From positions 1 to 64,000 of the forward strand of contig JALEGK010000069.1 in NCBI GenBank assembly GCA_022763105.1: a stretch of 64,000 nt of DNA, written 5' to 3'. Made by a program: the position numbers and the translations under genes. Positions 1-9,473 of the stretch are shown piece by piece; within the stretch, counting starts at the first letter, position 1; each line of letters starts with the position of its first letter. Source of the stretch: Rickettsiales bacterium. Its GTDB lineage: Bacteria > Pseudomonadota > Alphaproteobacteria > Rickettsiales > UBA3002. The notes under the pieces are model-generated. The model had not been told where the DNA came from, searched no databases, and saw nothing but the letters and a program-made list of their open reading frames with translations.

Positions 1-16
1 GGGTAGGATCATTCAT
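1..16 (-). CDS. Possible first codons of the gene downstream of flhG (window edge)
   Basis: Just past the flhG stop, the minus strand has an AGGT-like ribosome site followed by ATG and five open codons (MNDPT) that run off the window. Tight spacing would fit another member of the flagellar operon; in many bacteria fliA or a chemotaxis gene follows flhG. Too little is visible to identify it. Confidence 0.25.
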
Positions 17-36
17 GCTCTACCTCGCTGCATCAG

Positions 37-837
37 CTATTCCTCGCGTTTCATCAGCTTAATAGAGATGGCGGCTAAGTCCGTTGCGGCGGTTGTATGT
101 GGTGCAACGGAAATCAAAGAGCGCTGTGCTCGGATGCTGTCTTTGATTTTGTTATCTTTGCGGATAATACCCAGACATGGAGGCGAGACACTTAAGAAGT
201 TCGTACATGCTCGGTTTAGCGATGCGTAGGTTTTCTCGCCTTCTTTATGAGAGGCGGCGGCATTTACCACCACTTGTACTTCTGGCATGAGCGGTTTGGT
301 CGCACATAGTTTGATAAACGCATAAGCATCGGTCAGTGAGGTTGGTTCGTCATTGATAACCACAATACATTTTGAAGCGACGGAGGTCATGTATTGCACG
401 CTTTGGTCAATACCTGCACCAAGGTCAATGATGACGTAATCATAGGTGCCTGCTGCACCATGCAACGCGTCGCCAACCATTTTAAGACGTTCGATTGGAA
501 TATTCGATAGGCTGGTAGAGCCAGAGCGGCCCGCTAAAATATCGAAATTGCCTTCGTCGTAATGCGTAATCGCATCGGCGAGTTTTGATTGCCCACTAAA
601 GACGCTGCTTAAGTCACGCTTAGGGGTTAGGCCAAGCTGCACATCGACATTGGCAAGGCCAATATCACCATCGAACAGCAGCACGCGGCGACCTGAGCGC
701 GCAAAAATATGGCTCAGCGTTATGGCAAACCAAGTTTTACCCACGCCACCCTTGCCAGATGCGATGGCAATGATGTTGTTAGGCTTGGTCTGAACACCTT
801 CTGACTGAGGTTTTTGTTCGGCTAACGTTGAATCCAT
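37..837 (-). CDS. flhG: FlhG (FleN/MinD-like) flagellar number ATPase
   Basis: MinD/ParA-type P-loop ATPase that with FlhF sets flagellar number and position. The deviant Walker A GKGGVGKT lies at residues 28-35, followed by the FDGDIGLANVDVQLGL switch region typical of FleN/FlhG and a DLGAG motif. The track ORF starts 55 codons earlier inside flhF; I use the ATG at 837 because an AAGGGA ribosome site precedes it and because it clears the flhF stop by 13 bases. The protein is 266 aa. The N-terminal DQAxxLR motif used by many FlhG proteins to stimulate FlhF is not recognisable. Last gene seen of the fliF operon. A MinD-like protein is the alternative, made unlikely by the flhF neighbour. Confidence 0.88.
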   Translation of the reverse strand: MDSTLAEQKPQSEGVQTKPNNIIAIASGKGGVGKTWFAITLSHIFARSGRRVLLFDGDIGLANVDVQLGLTPKRDLSSVFSGQSKLADAITHYDEGNFDILAGRSGSTSLSNIPIERLKMVGDALHGAAGTYDYVIIDLGAGIDQSVQYMTSVASKCIVVINDEPTSLTDAYAFIKLCATKPLMPEVQVVVNAAASHKEGEKTYASLNRACTNFLSVSPPCLGIIRKDNKIKDSIRAQRSLISVAPHTTAATDLAAISIKLMKREE

Positions 838-850
838 AATGTTTAATCCC

Positions 851-1948
851 TTAAGCGGCTTTTCTGTCTCGTTGATATTGCATGAATAATTCGGATAGAG
901 AGATGGCGTCGAGTGTGTAGAACTCGCCCATGACTTTCGATGAGCTGGTGAAGTGGCATAGGCTGTAATCACCTGCGGTCGCAGCCGATAGAATGCCACC
1001 AAAACGGCGGGCGCAATCGGCGCGTGTAATCAGCATGCGCTCAATGTCTAGGAACGAAAACACGCTGGCAATTTCTTCGGCTTCGCCAGCATCCGTACCA
1101 GCGGCGCAAACCAAAATAGGCTCTAAATCTTGCAAGGATGCGAATTCGCCTAGCGCTTTTAGGTCCTGGAAATCATAAGGGTTACAGCCTGCACTATCGA
1201 CGATAATGCTCGTCGTGCTTGGTGTGTTTTTGATGATTTCTTTCAAAGCGGCACGGCTGCGCGCTACTTTAAGCTCGACGCCCAGAATATTCGCAAAGGC
1301 TGAGAGCTGTTCGTTACCAGCGGCACGGTTGGTATCTGCGCTAATGACTTTCACGTCGCGATTATCGACGACCAGCTTGGCAGCTATTTTAGCAGCGGTA
1401 TTGGTTTTACCCACACCGTGGGGGCCTACGAGAATCACACGTAGGGTTTCAAACTTCAGATTGAGCGGTTCGAATCGGTATTGGCGTTGCAATGTTTCGG
1501 CGATGATATGCTGTAAGCCACTGATGCCTTGATGTTGATCTAAGCGCAGTGTGGCTGCGTAATTCAGCATTTTATTGATGATTGGACGAGGTGTCGCATG
1601 ATGCTCGAGCGTTTCACGCATTGAATTCAGGATAGGCTGGTCGTAGGAGATAGTTTCTTCTGGTGCTTCTTCTTGCGCGTAGAAATCATGTGTTTCTTCT
1701 GCAGCCGCTTCAGGCTCATCGTAAAATTGCTCGTCTTCTTCATATTCTTCAGGTGCGAACATGTTGGTTGGGCGACGTTGCTCTTCGAATAATGGTTCGT
1801 CATCAATGCGGTCAATCGCGAAGGTGACCACCACACTACCGTCTGGCTGATGATTACTGTTTAGCATAACCGCATCATCACCCAGCTCTTCACGCGCCAT
1901 TTCCATGGCGTGTCGCATATCGGGGGCTGTAAAGCTACGCATTTGCAT
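851..1948 (-). CDS. flhF: FlhF, SRP-type GTPase for polar flagellar placement
   Basis: Third member of the SRP GTPase family (with Ffh and FtsY), which recruits early flagellar parts to the cell pole. The N-terminus carries the family signature F(T)APDMRHAMEMAREELG. A long acidic linker (about residues 63-99) leads to the NG domain, with P-loop GPHGVGKT at 175-182 and the DTNRAAGNEQL motif near 205. The usual TKLD guanine-specificity motif appears as TRAD near the end, a modest deviation. At 365 aa it is on the short side. The start is either ATG at 1948 or two codons on; the flhA stop lies only 3 bases upstream, so expression is surely coupled. Confidence 0.9.
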   Translation of the reverse strand: MQMRSFTAPDMRHAMEMAREELGDDAVMLNSNHQPDGSVVVTFAIDRIDDEPLFEEQRRPTNMFAPEEYEEDEQFYDEPEAAAEETHDFYAQEEAPEETISYDQPILNSMRETLEHHATPRPIINKMLNYAATLRLDQHQGISGLQHIIAETLQRQYRFEPLNLKFETLRVILVGPHGVGKTNTAAKIAAKLVVDNRDVKVISADTNRAAGNEQLSAFANILGVELKVARSRAALKEIIKNTPSTTSIIVDSAGCNPYDFQDLKALGEFASLQDLEPILVCAAGTDAGEAEEIASVFSFLDIERMLITRADCARRFGGILSAATAGDYSLCHFTSSSKVMGEFYTLDAISLSELFMQYQRDRKAA

Positions 1949-1951
1949 CGA

Positions 1952-4114
1952 TTAGAGCTGTCCTAACGTTTTGATTTTTACTTTAGGGTGAATTTCGTTC
2001 TGAGACATCACCATGGTTGCCGGTCTGAAGCGTTCGACAATAGAGCGCACATAAGGGCGAATGGTTGGGCTGGTCAGTAGCACGGGCATTTCGCCTTGCA
2101 TCATCATCTGATCGAAGCTTTTGCGTACGCCATTGATGAAATCCTGAATCTTGCTTGGGGCCATGGTCAGGGTTTTCTCTTCACCGTCACCTGTGAGTGC
2201 TTCTACAAAGGTTTGCTCCCATTGCGGAGACATGGCTAGAATCGGGATATAGCCTTCTTCATTCATCACAGAGTGGCTGATTTGGCGTGCTAGGCGCATG
2301 CGTACATGCTCGGTCAGAATCGTGACATTTTGCGTAACGCGTGATGCTTCCGATACCGCTTCCATAATGGTCGATAGGTCACGGATAGATACAATCTCGT
2401 TGAGTAGATTCTGCAAGATACGCTGAACGGCACTGACGCTAACTTGCGCAGGGATGGTTTCAGCGATGAGTTTTTGTTCTTCGCGACCCAGATCATCCAG
2501 TAGTTTTTGCGTCTCACCGTAAGAGAGAAGCTCAGCCATGTTTTCTTTCACCAGTTCGGTCAGATGCGTGGTGATAACGGTTGGCGGATCAACAACGGTG
2601 TAGTTTTTGAACAATGCCTCTTCGCGCTGTGCTTCAGTCACCCACATGGCGGGTAAGCCAAAGGTTGGCTCGGTGGTCTCTTCACCTTGCAAGGTGATAG
2701 ATGAGCCACCCGGGTCCATGACGAGTAGCATGTCTGGGCGCACATCGCCGCGAGCGCATTCAATTTCTTTTACCTTCACAACATAGCTATTGGCAGGCAA
2801 TTGCATATTGTCCTGAATACGAACGGGTGGAATAACGAAGCCCAGCTCGCGCGCCATTTGCTTACGCAGTGCTTTGATTTGCTCGGTTAAGCGGTGGCCT
2901 TTTTGATAGTTAATGAGTGGTAGCAAGCCGTAACCAAGCTCTAGGCGCAGGCTGTCGATTTGCAGCGAGTCATTGACTTGTTCATCGATCGATCCAGCTG
3001 GAGCACCGCCTTCGCCTGCAGGAACACCCGGAGCACCGGGTAGGCGAGGAGCGCCGGGAACGCCTGGTTCGCCATCCATCTCTTCCGCTTTATCGCGTAC
3101 GTTCTTGTAAATCTGCCAGCCGATATAGCCGGTTATGCCTGATAGTGCCAAGAATGGCAGCATCGGAATGCCGGGCATGAACGAGATCATCAGTAGCAAG
3201 AAGCTGGTGATACCCATAGGAGCAGGGAAACGTCCAAGCTGCCCAAGAACCGCTTTTTCAGCTGAGCCGCTGGTACCTGCTTTGGTCACCAATAGACCGG
3301 CAGCCGTTGATACGATCAGCGCTGGAATCTGAGAGACCAGACCATCACCGATGGTTAGCATGGTGTAGGTATTGACCGCTTCACCGAATGTCAGGTCATT
3401 CATCGCCATGCCGATGATCATACCGGCGATGAAGTTGATGAAGGTAATCAGCAAACCTGCAATGGCATCACCACGCACGAATTTACTCGCACCATCCATC
3501 GCACCGAAGAAGGTGTTTTCATCTTCTAAGTCTTTACGGCGCGCTTTTGCTTCTTGTTCGTCGATCAGACCTGCGGACAAATCGGCGTCGATTGCCATTT
3601 GTTTACCGGGCATTGCGTCCAAACTAAAACGCGCAGATACTTCGGCGATACGGCCAGAACCTTTGGTGATAACGATGAAGTTAATGATGGTCAGGATACC
3701 AAAGATGATCACCCCGATAAGAGGTGAGCCAGACATGACGAAGCCACCAAATGCTTCAATCACTTGACCGGCGGCGTCTGATCCTTCGTGACCTTTACCC
3801 AAGATGAGTCGAGTCGATGCGATGTTCAGCGATAATCGCAGCATGGTCGAAATCAGCAGGATGGTCGGGAAGGAGTTCAGCGATAAAGGTCTATCGATAA
3901 ACAGTACCGTCATCAGGATGAGCACGGATAGGGTAATCGAAATACCCAGCAACATATCGAGTAAGCCAGGTGGGACAGGCAATAGCAAGACAACGAGAAT
4001 GCCGACCACGCCCATAGCGAACATAATATCGCTACGTTTGGCGGCGATTCCGGCGCCGGCTTTTAGGCTTGAAAACCCGAGGCCGCCAGCCTCAGCTGCT
4101 TTTTCTTCTGCCAT
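1952..4114 (-). CDS. flhA: FlhA, flagellar export gate protein
   Basis: Inner-membrane component of the flagellar type III secretion gate. It has the usual length (720 aa). About eight hydrophobic segments fill the first half, with the conserved cytoplasmic FHIPEP-family loop (SARFSLDAMPGKQMAIDADL) between them. A Gly/Pro-rich linker (GVPGAPRLPGAPG) leads to the cytosolic domain that docks chaperone-substrate complexes. Gene order flbD-flhA-flhF is usual for Alphaproteobacteria. FlhB and the other gate genes are not in the window. Confidence 0.96.
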   Translation of the reverse strand: MAEEKAAEAGGLGFSSLKAGAGIAAKRSDIMFAMGVVGILVVLLLPVPPGLLDMLLGISITLSVLILMTVLFIDRPLSLNSFPTILLISTMLRLSLNIASTRLILGKGHEGSDAAGQVIEAFGGFVMSGSPLIGVIIFGILTIINFIVITKGSGRIAEVSARFSLDAMPGKQMAIDADLSAGLIDEQEAKARRKDLEDENTFFGAMDGASKFVRGDAIAGLLITFINFIAGMIIGMAMNDLTFGEAVNTYTMLTIGDGLVSQIPALIVSTAAGLLVTKAGTSGSAEKAVLGQLGRFPAPMGITSFLLLMISFMPGIPMLPFLALSGITGYIGWQIYKNVRDKAEEMDGEPGVPGAPRLPGAPGVPAGEGGAPAGSIDEQVNDSLQIDSLRLELGYGLLPLINYQKGHRLTEQIKALRKQMARELGFVIPPVRIQDNMQLPANSYVVKVKEIECARGDVRPDMLLVMDPGGSSITLQGEETTEPTFGLPAMWVTEAQREEALFKNYTVVDPPTVITTHLTELVKENMAELLSYGETQKLLDDLGREEQKLIAETIPAQVSVSAVQRILQNLLNEIVSIRDLSTIMEAVSEASRVTQNVTILTEHVRMRLARQISHSVMNEEGYIPILAMSPQWEQTFVEALTGDGEEKTLTMAPSKIQDFINGVRKSFDQMMMQGEMPVLLTSPTIRPYVRSIVERFRPATMVMSQNEIHPKVKIKTLGQL

Positions 4115-4122
4115 TTAGTGCG

Positions 4123-5478
4123 CTAACCATTCGTTCCGGTTTGTTGTTCATTCTCAGAATATTGCTTGAGTTTGTTGCGTAGCGTACGAATCGAAATGCC
4201 CAAGATATTCGCCGCATGGGTGCGGTTACCTAGGCAATGATCGAGCGTTTCTAAAATCAGGTCTTTTTCAACAGCGGCCACGGTGCGGCCAACCAAACCA
4301 CTTGGCTTTTTGTTTGCATCGGCTGCATCAGAAGAGGTGGCAAGAACCGGTGTGTCTTCTGGCTCTGGTGCTTGTTGCTTTTGGTGTTGAAGCAAAATAG
4401 CAGCCTCATCGATCTGATCGCCATGCGCCATAAGTACGGCGCGGTGACAGATATTCTCTAGCTCACGCACGTTACCCGGCCAATGATACTCTTGGAGTTT
4501 CTTTAGCGCGCCACCAGAGAGCTTGCGTGGCGGCATGCCGTTGGCTTTGGAGTATTTCTCAATGAAGAAATCAGATAGCGGCACAATATCATCGACGCGA
4601 TCTGCCAGTTTTGGTAGCTGGACGTTAATGACATTTAAGCGGAAATATAAATCCTCACGGAAACCGCCGCGCTGCACTTCAGCTTCTAGATCGCGGTTAC
4701 TGGTTGCCAGAATGCGGATATTGACAGGGATTGGCTTGTTGCTACCGATGCGGACGATCTCACGTTCCTGAATGGCGCGCAATAGCTTCGCTTGCAGCGA
4801 AATATCCATCTCGCTGATCTCATCGAGGAATAGCGTTCCGTTATTGGCTTCTTCGAACTTACCCAAACGGCGGGCAATCGCGCCAGTGAAGGCACCTTTT
4901 TCGTGACCGAACAATTCAGACTCAAGCAGGTTCTCAGGGATTGCAGCACAGTTAAGTGTGATGAATGGCTTGGTCGAACGTGCGCTCTTTTTGTGGATAT
5001 AGCGTGCGATGACTTCTTTACCGGTACCGGACTCACCGGTGATCAGGACGCTTGCATCAGACTGAGCAATTTGATCAGCCATTTGTAGCACGCGTCTCAT
5101 CGCGTCGGAGCCGTGAATAACGGAATGGGTTTCTTCGCTGATTGCTTCGAAGACGGCGGCAATGAGTTCTTCATCCGGAGGGAGCGGGATGTACTCTTTT
5201 GCGCCATCTTTAATGGCCTTTACGGCGGCTTGTGCATCGGCTTCGATACCGCAGGCAACGATTGGCACGCTGATACGCTCATTCTCAAGCATGGTGACCA
5301 GTTTGCCAATATCTTCGCCAACATCGACGATAATCAGGTCGGCGCCCTGACCATCGCAGAGCATGTGGAATGCATCATCAATGGATGAGACTTGGCCAAC
5401 TTTTGCGCCTCTATCGCGAGCAATACGGCTCGCCGCGCCAATTTGTCCATTTAAATCACCAATGATGAGTAGTCGCAT
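4123..5478 (-). CDS. flbD: FlbD-like sigma54-dependent flagellar regulator
   Basis: Bacterial enhancer-binding protein that activates sigma54 promoters of middle and late flagellar genes. An N-terminal receiver-like domain (1-120) lacks the paired acidic residues of a true receiver (GDLNG in their place), although an Asp remains at IIVDVG. This fits FlbD, which is not controlled by a classical kinase but by FliX. The AAA+ domain has Walker A GESGTGKE (148-155), the sigma54 contact loop GAFTGA (195-200) and Walker B FLDEISEM. A Fis-type helix-turn-helix ends the protein. The start ATG has GGAG seven bases upstream. The location between fliN and flhA favours FlbD over other NtrC-family members. 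Confidence 0.9.
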   Translation of the reverse strand: MRLLIIGDLNGQIGAASRIARDRGAKVGQVSSIDDAFHMLCDGQGADLIIVDVGEDIGKLVTMLENERISVPIVACGIEADAQAAVKAIKDGAKEYIPLPPDEELIAAVFEAISEETHSVIHGSDAMRRVLQMADQIAQSDASVLITGESGTGKEVIARYIHKKSARSTKPFITLNCAAIPENLLESELFGHEKGAFTGAIARRLGKFEEANNGTLFLDEISEMDISLQAKLLRAIQEREIVRIGSNKPIPVNIRILATSNRDLEAEVQRGGFREDLYFRLNVINVQLPKLADRVDDIVPLSDFFIEKYSKANGMPPRKLSGGALKKLQEYHWPGNVRELENICHRAVLMAHGDQIDEAAILLQHQKQQAPEPEDTPVLATSSDAADANKKPSGLVGRTVAAVEKDLILETLDHCLGNRTHAANILGISIRTLRNKLKQYSENEQQTGTNG

Positions 5479-5493
5479 GTTATCTCCGTTAGC

Positions 5494-5781
5494 TTACTTC
5501 TCTGCTTTAATAATCTCCGTCATCGTGACACCAATACGGTCTTCTACGACCACGACTTCGCCGCGCGCAACCAAACGGTTGTTCACGTAAATGTCGATTG
5601 GCTCACCCACTTTACGGTCTAGCTCTACTACTGCACCTCGGCCGAGTTTTAGTAGCTGATTGACCTGCATGGATGTTTTCCCCAGTACAACAGAAACTTG
5701 TACGGGAATGTCACTGACGGCATCGAGCGTGATGTTACCATCACCGGCTTCCGCAAGCGCATTTGCCATTTCATCTGCCAT
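5494..5781 (-). CDS. fliN: FliN, flagellar switch C-ring protein
   Basis: Small SpoA-domain protein of the flagellar C ring, where it binds FliM and FliH and helps export and direction switching. At 95 aa it is essentially a bare SpoA domain: DIPVQVSVVLGKTSMQVNQLLKLGRGAVVELD and then VNNRLVARGEVVVVEDRIGVTMTEII are strong family signatures. A GAGGGAGA ribosome site precedes the ATG. It sits 2 bases after fliH. FliM is not in this operon and must lie elsewhere. Confidence 0.95.
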   Translation of the reverse strand: MADEMANALAEAGDGNITLDAVSDIPVQVSVVLGKTSMQVNQLLKLGRGAVVELDRKVGEPIDIYVNNRLVARGEVVVVEDRIGVTMTEIIKAEK

Positions 5782-5783
5782 GT

Positions 5784-6674
5784 TTATTCTCCCTCATCTG
5801 ATGGTTGGATTGGCGTTCTGGTTTTGACTGAACTTTGAGGCTCTTGGACGTCCTCTTGTTGCGCGTGCTGAGCAGATTCTGCTTCCACCTCGGAAACAGT
5901 TGGCTCAGTATCGGCAATTTTTTCCTCTTCGTCTATCATTTCTTGTGGTTCTGCGGGTTGCAGTGCCTGAGTTTCTTCTTCTACTCGCTTAAGTGGGGCA
6001 GAAAAGTCAATGGTCTGAAGCTTCTGTTCGATTTGTGCCCAGATCGCATTCATGTCGCGCTCGATCGCGCCGCTTTGCCATTCCATGCGTGCTTCTACGA
6101 TCTGCATGGATTCATCGGAATGGATGACGAGATCGGCTTCCACACCGGCAGCAGCCAGTTTTTTGCGTAAGAAATCTGCCATAAAGTTACCCAGATCGGG
6201 GTGAACTGTCAGAATGATGCGCGGTTGGGTGACCAGCACGCCTAAACATTCATCGATCATCGCGTCGATATTTGCGGTCGGGATCATGGCAACGACATCG
6301 CCCGCTACTTTTTGCGCGACCACTTGCACAAGCTGAGACAAATCGGCGCTTTGCATGGCGAGGTAGCTCATATGGCGCGCCTTCATTTCGGAAAGCTCAG
6401 CGGTGAGTTGGTCGCAGATGGATTCAATTTGCTGTAGGCGACGGCTATCTTCGTTTTTCTGTTGCTGCTTGCCATCTTCGATACCGGCATTACGGCCTTC
6501 TTCGAAAGAAAGTTTTTTGGCAGTCTCTAGCTCTTCGAGAGAAAAGGTCGGAGGAGGGGGAGGTTCCTCCTCGACAATTTCTTCTGCCGATTCAACGATC
6601 TCTTCAAAGTCTTCCGGCAGGCCTTTCTTATGAAAGTCCTCCAGATCTTCGAAATTGAAACGTTGAATCGACAT
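5784..6674 (-). CDS. fliH: FliH-like flagellar export stator / assembly protein
   Basis: Likely FliH, which inhibits and positions the FliI ATPase and tethers it to FliN. Sequence alone is weakly conserved, as is usual for FliH. Seen are an acidic proline-containing N-terminus (VEEEPPPPPTF), a charged helical region (residues 45-110), a FliH/V-ATPase E-like core (VAQKVAGDVV, then ILTVHPDLGNFMADFL and the WQSGAIERDMNAIWAQIEQKL segment), and a long acidic tail. The call rests largely on position between fliG and fliN. FlbE is the Caulobacter name for the gene at this place. Confidence 0.82.
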   Translation of the reverse strand: MSIQRFNFEDLEDFHKKGLPEDFEEIVESAEEIVEEEPPPPPTFSLEELETAKKLSFEEGRNAGIEDGKQQQKNEDSRRLQQIESICDQLTAELSEMKARHMSYLAMQSADLSQLVQVVAQKVAGDVVAMIPTANIDAMIDECLGVLVTQPRIILTVHPDLGNFMADFLRKKLAAAGVEADLVIHSDESMQIVEARMEWQSGAIERDMNAIWAQIEQKLQTIDFSAPLKRVEEETQALQPAEPQEMIDEEEKIADTEPTVSEVEAESAQHAQQEDVQEPQSSVKTRTPIQPSDEGE

Positions 6675-6687
6675 CGACGACTATTCC

Positions 6688-7734
6688 TTAATATACGAGT
6701 TGCTCTTCGCCGCTTGAATCAGCGATCACAATTTCACCTTTAGCTGCTAGGTCTTTCGCGGTGTTCACCACGTAGATCTGCGCTTCATCTACATCCTTCA
6801 GGCGCACAGGGCCCATGGCTTCCATATCTTCGAGCAGGATTTTGGAAGCACGCTCGGACATGTTCTCGAAGAACAGACCTTTGATGGTTTCTGATGCACC
6901 TTTGAGTGCGACGGCGAGTTTGTCTTTGTCGACGGCACGCAGGATGCTTTGAATACCGGTAGGGTCGACCTTGAGAAGATCTTCGAAGGTAAACATAAGA
7001 GCGCGGATACGTTCTGCTGCTTCTTCGTCGCGTTCTTCCAGTTCGCCCATGAATTTGGTTTCGGCGTCGCGAGAGAAGTTGTTGAAGACTTCTGCCAAGA
7101 ATTCGTGGCTGTCTTGGCGTTGCGTTTTGGCCAGGTTGCTCATGAATTCGACGCGTAGGGTTTTCTCGACGCCATCGAGTACTTCTTTCTTCACCGCTTC
7201 CATGCTTAGCATACGCAGCATCACTTCCATTGCGAGTTCTTCAGGGAATTCGGTTAGGACACGTGCGGTATGGTCTGGGCGGATTTTAGACAGCACCAAT
7301 GCAATGGTTTGAGGATATTCGTTCTTCAGGTAGGTCGCGAGGATTTCCTCACTCACATTACCTAGCTTATCCCATGTGGTACGACCTGCCGGACCACGAA
7401 TATCTTCCATGATTCCATCTACGCGTTCTTTACCCATCGCTTTGAGGAGTAGTCGTTCGGTTGATTCGTATGTACCAACCATGACACCCGCAGATGACAT
7501 TGAATCAATGAACTCGTTGTAGAGACGCTCAACCGTGTCAGCGCTTACTGCGCCAAGGTTAGCCATAGCGCCAGAGATTTCGCGCACTTCATCATCTTCC
7601 ATCATGTTGAAGATTTTGGAAGCGCTCTCCTCATGAATTGACATCAAGAGGATAGAGGTTTTCTGAATACCTGTGAGTTTGCGAAACTCTTCAGATTCTG
7701 CGCCTGCTCCTGTTGCTACTGGTGGTCGTGCCAT
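6688..7734 (-). CDS. fliG: FliG, flagellar motor switch protein
   Basis: C-ring protein that contacts the MS ring through its N-terminus and the stator through its C-terminus. The middle domain shows EYPQTIALVLSKI, a slight variant of the usual EHPQTIA. The C-terminal torque helix is intact, with ERASKILLEDMEAMGPVRLKDV carrying the conserved charged residues. The length, 348 aa, is normal. It follows fliF by 28 bases and is followed by fliH; the operon order is typical. Confidence 0.96.
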   Translation of the reverse strand: MARPPVATGAGAESEEFRKLTGIQKTSILLMSIHEESASKIFNMMEDDEVREISGAMANLGAVSADTVERLYNEFIDSMSSAGVMVGTYESTERLLLKAMGKERVDGIMEDIRGPAGRTTWDKLGNVSEEILATYLKNEYPQTIALVLSKIRPDHTARVLTEFPEELAMEVMLRMLSMEAVKKEVLDGVEKTLRVEFMSNLAKTQRQDSHEFLAEVFNNFSRDAETKFMGELEERDEEAAERIRALMFTFEDLLKVDPTGIQSILRAVDKDKLAVALKGASETIKGLFFENMSERASKILLEDMEAMGPVRLKDVDEAQIYVVNTAKDLAAKGEIVIADSSGEEQLVY

Positions 7735-7762
7735 AGTCGTCGTGCCTCTTCATGCGTATTAA

Positions 7763-9391
7763 TTAGTCTCCTGATCCAAACGCCCATTGACGTAGAATCA
7801 CGAGTGTTTCTTCTGGGTTCTGGTCTACCAGCTCGTTCACGCGGCGATAGGTAGAGGATTTGACCTGACCGTTGATGCGGTCAATGTTGATCATATCTTC
7901 TTCACCTTCCTCGCCGTCGGTCAAATCAGCCAGTTGACCAGCAATGTCTGGCGCAGTCAGCGCTTCCATGCCCAGACGCTCTTCTTCGCGTGCCAGCTCG
8001 GCTGCTTCGATCGTGCGGTTGACGAGTGGGCGGACGACCATCAGCATCGCTAGGATCGCTACGCCACCCAGAACCAGAGTCTGGATAATGTTGTCTAGGT
8101 CTTCTTTCAGCCAATCGAATGGGCCTTCTTCGATTCCTAGCTCAATATTTGATACAAACTGCATATTAACCACTCTGAGGTCATCGCCGCGATCTGCATC
8201 AAAACCAATCGCAGAGCGAGCCAGATCTTCAATCTGATCCAGCTCTTCTTGACTGCGAGGTTGGTAGGTAACTGTACCGTCTTCTGCGGTGGTGTAGGTG
8301 CCATCCACCAAAATCGCGACAGACAGACGACGTACACGGCCAGTCTCGCGGATTTGGTTGGTGACTTCTTTTGAGATTTCGAAGTTGGTGGTTTCTTCGT
8401 TACGCTCTAGCTCGCTTTGCGCGAGCGTACCTGCTTTATCAGCATCGGCATCGGGCAGGTTGTTTCCAACGGTGACGTTATCATCGATTTTCTTCTCGTT
8501 GCTGCGTTCGGTTTCCGTGATACCTTGAATCGAACGTGCGACCTGACCTTCTGGATCATAGGTTTCGGAGTTTTTGACAATACGGTCGAAATCAATTTCA
8601 GCGGTGACTTCAGCAGTGACTTTATTCAAGCCAAGTGATTGCTCGAGCAGACGCTCGATGGTATTGCGCAGGCGACGTTCGTAATTAACGCGAAATTCTT
8701 CTGATTCAGCCGCGTAGACATGCGGATCACTGTCTTCATCGACACCTTTTGCGAGTAGGCGGCCTTTATTATCAACCAGCGTGATGCGTTGCACCTTCAG
8801 GCCTGGAACGGCAGTGGCAACCAAATGGCGGATAGCAGCGATCTCTTGGTTTTCCAGTGATCCACCGCCACGTAATTTTAAAGCGACCGACGCGGTAGGC
8901 TCACGACGGTCGCGGGTAAATAGCTCGCGCTTCGGGACGACCAAATGGACGCGCGCGCTATCAATTTTCTGGAAGCTGGAGATGGTACGACCAAGCTCTC
9001 CTTCCAGGGCTCTTAATTTATTGACGTTTAAAACGAAATTCGAGGTTCCGAGTGCTTCGGTAGAGTCAAACACCTCATAACCGACGACCGAACCTTGAGA
9101 TGGCAGCCCTTCCGCTGCCAGTGAGATGCGAACCTCGTCCACTTTATCGCTAGCGACTAAGATTTGCGTACCGTTCGCACGTAATTCATACTTAATGCCG
9201 CGCTTATCCAGCTCAGAAATAACCATATTTGAGTCTTCTGGCGGCATATTAGAATAAAGAGGTGATAGAACGGGTGACGCGATGCGTAATGACAGGAAGA
9301 TGAAGAAAGCGATAAGAACAATCGCGGTAGCAGCCATAGAGGCCAATTTGATTTGACTTAGCTCCTTTAAGGACTGAACCATTGCGTTCAT
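7763..9391 (-). CDS. fliF: FliF, flagellar MS-ring protein
   Basis: Forms the inner-membrane MS ring on which the flagellum is built. I chose the ATG at 9391 (542 aa) rather than the track start at 9502: GGGAG lies seven bases upstream, and the upstream segment covers the promoter. A transmembrane helix follows at about residues 18-36, then the secretin-like ring-building motifs (LYSNMPPEDSNMVISELDKRGI), a long periplasmic region, and a second membrane helix near VLGGVAILAMLMVV. The C-terminus NPEETLVILRQW is the FliG-binding helix. First gene of the eight-gene operon. Confidence 0.95.
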   Translation of the reverse strand: MNAMVQSLKELSQIKLASMAATAIVLIAFFIFLSLRIASPVLSPLYSNMPPEDSNMVISELDKRGIKYELRANGTQILVASDKVDEVRISLAAEGLPSQGSVVGYEVFDSTEALGTSNFVLNVNKLRALEGELGRTISSFQKIDSARVHLVVPKRELFTRDRREPTASVALKLRGGGSLENQEIAAIRHLVATAVPGLKVQRITLVDNKGRLLAKGVDEDSDPHVYAAESEEFRVNYERRLRNTIERLLEQSLGLNKVTAEVTAEIDFDRIVKNSETYDPEGQVARSIQGITETERSNEKKIDDNVTVGNNLPDADADKAGTLAQSELERNEETTNFEISKEVTNQIRETGRVRRLSVAILVDGTYTTAEDGTVTYQPRSQEELDQIEDLARSAIGFDADRGDDLRVVNMQFVSNIELGIEEGPFDWLKEDLDNIIQTLVLGGVAILAMLMVVRPLVNRTIEAAELAREEERLGMEALTAPDIAGQLADLTDGEEGEEDMINIDRINGQVKSSTYRRVNELVDQNPEETLVILRQWAFGSGD

Positions 9392-9449
9392 AGCTTGCTC
9401 CCTATCCGTCGTGTATTGTGCTTGCCGAGCACTTGTTTTTATGTGGTAG

Positions 9450-9468
9450 CTAGGAATATTTTTCCTAG
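9450..9468. repeat. Perfect 7-bp inverted repeat at the fliF transcription start
   Basis: CTAGGAA, five bases, TTCCTAG. It begins six bases downstream of the predicted -10 box of the fliF promoter and so covers the expected start of transcription. This fits an operator for a dimeric regulator, or a hairpin at the 5' end of the mRNA. The protein that would bind is unknown. Confidence 0.55.
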
Positions 9469-9473
9469 GACCT

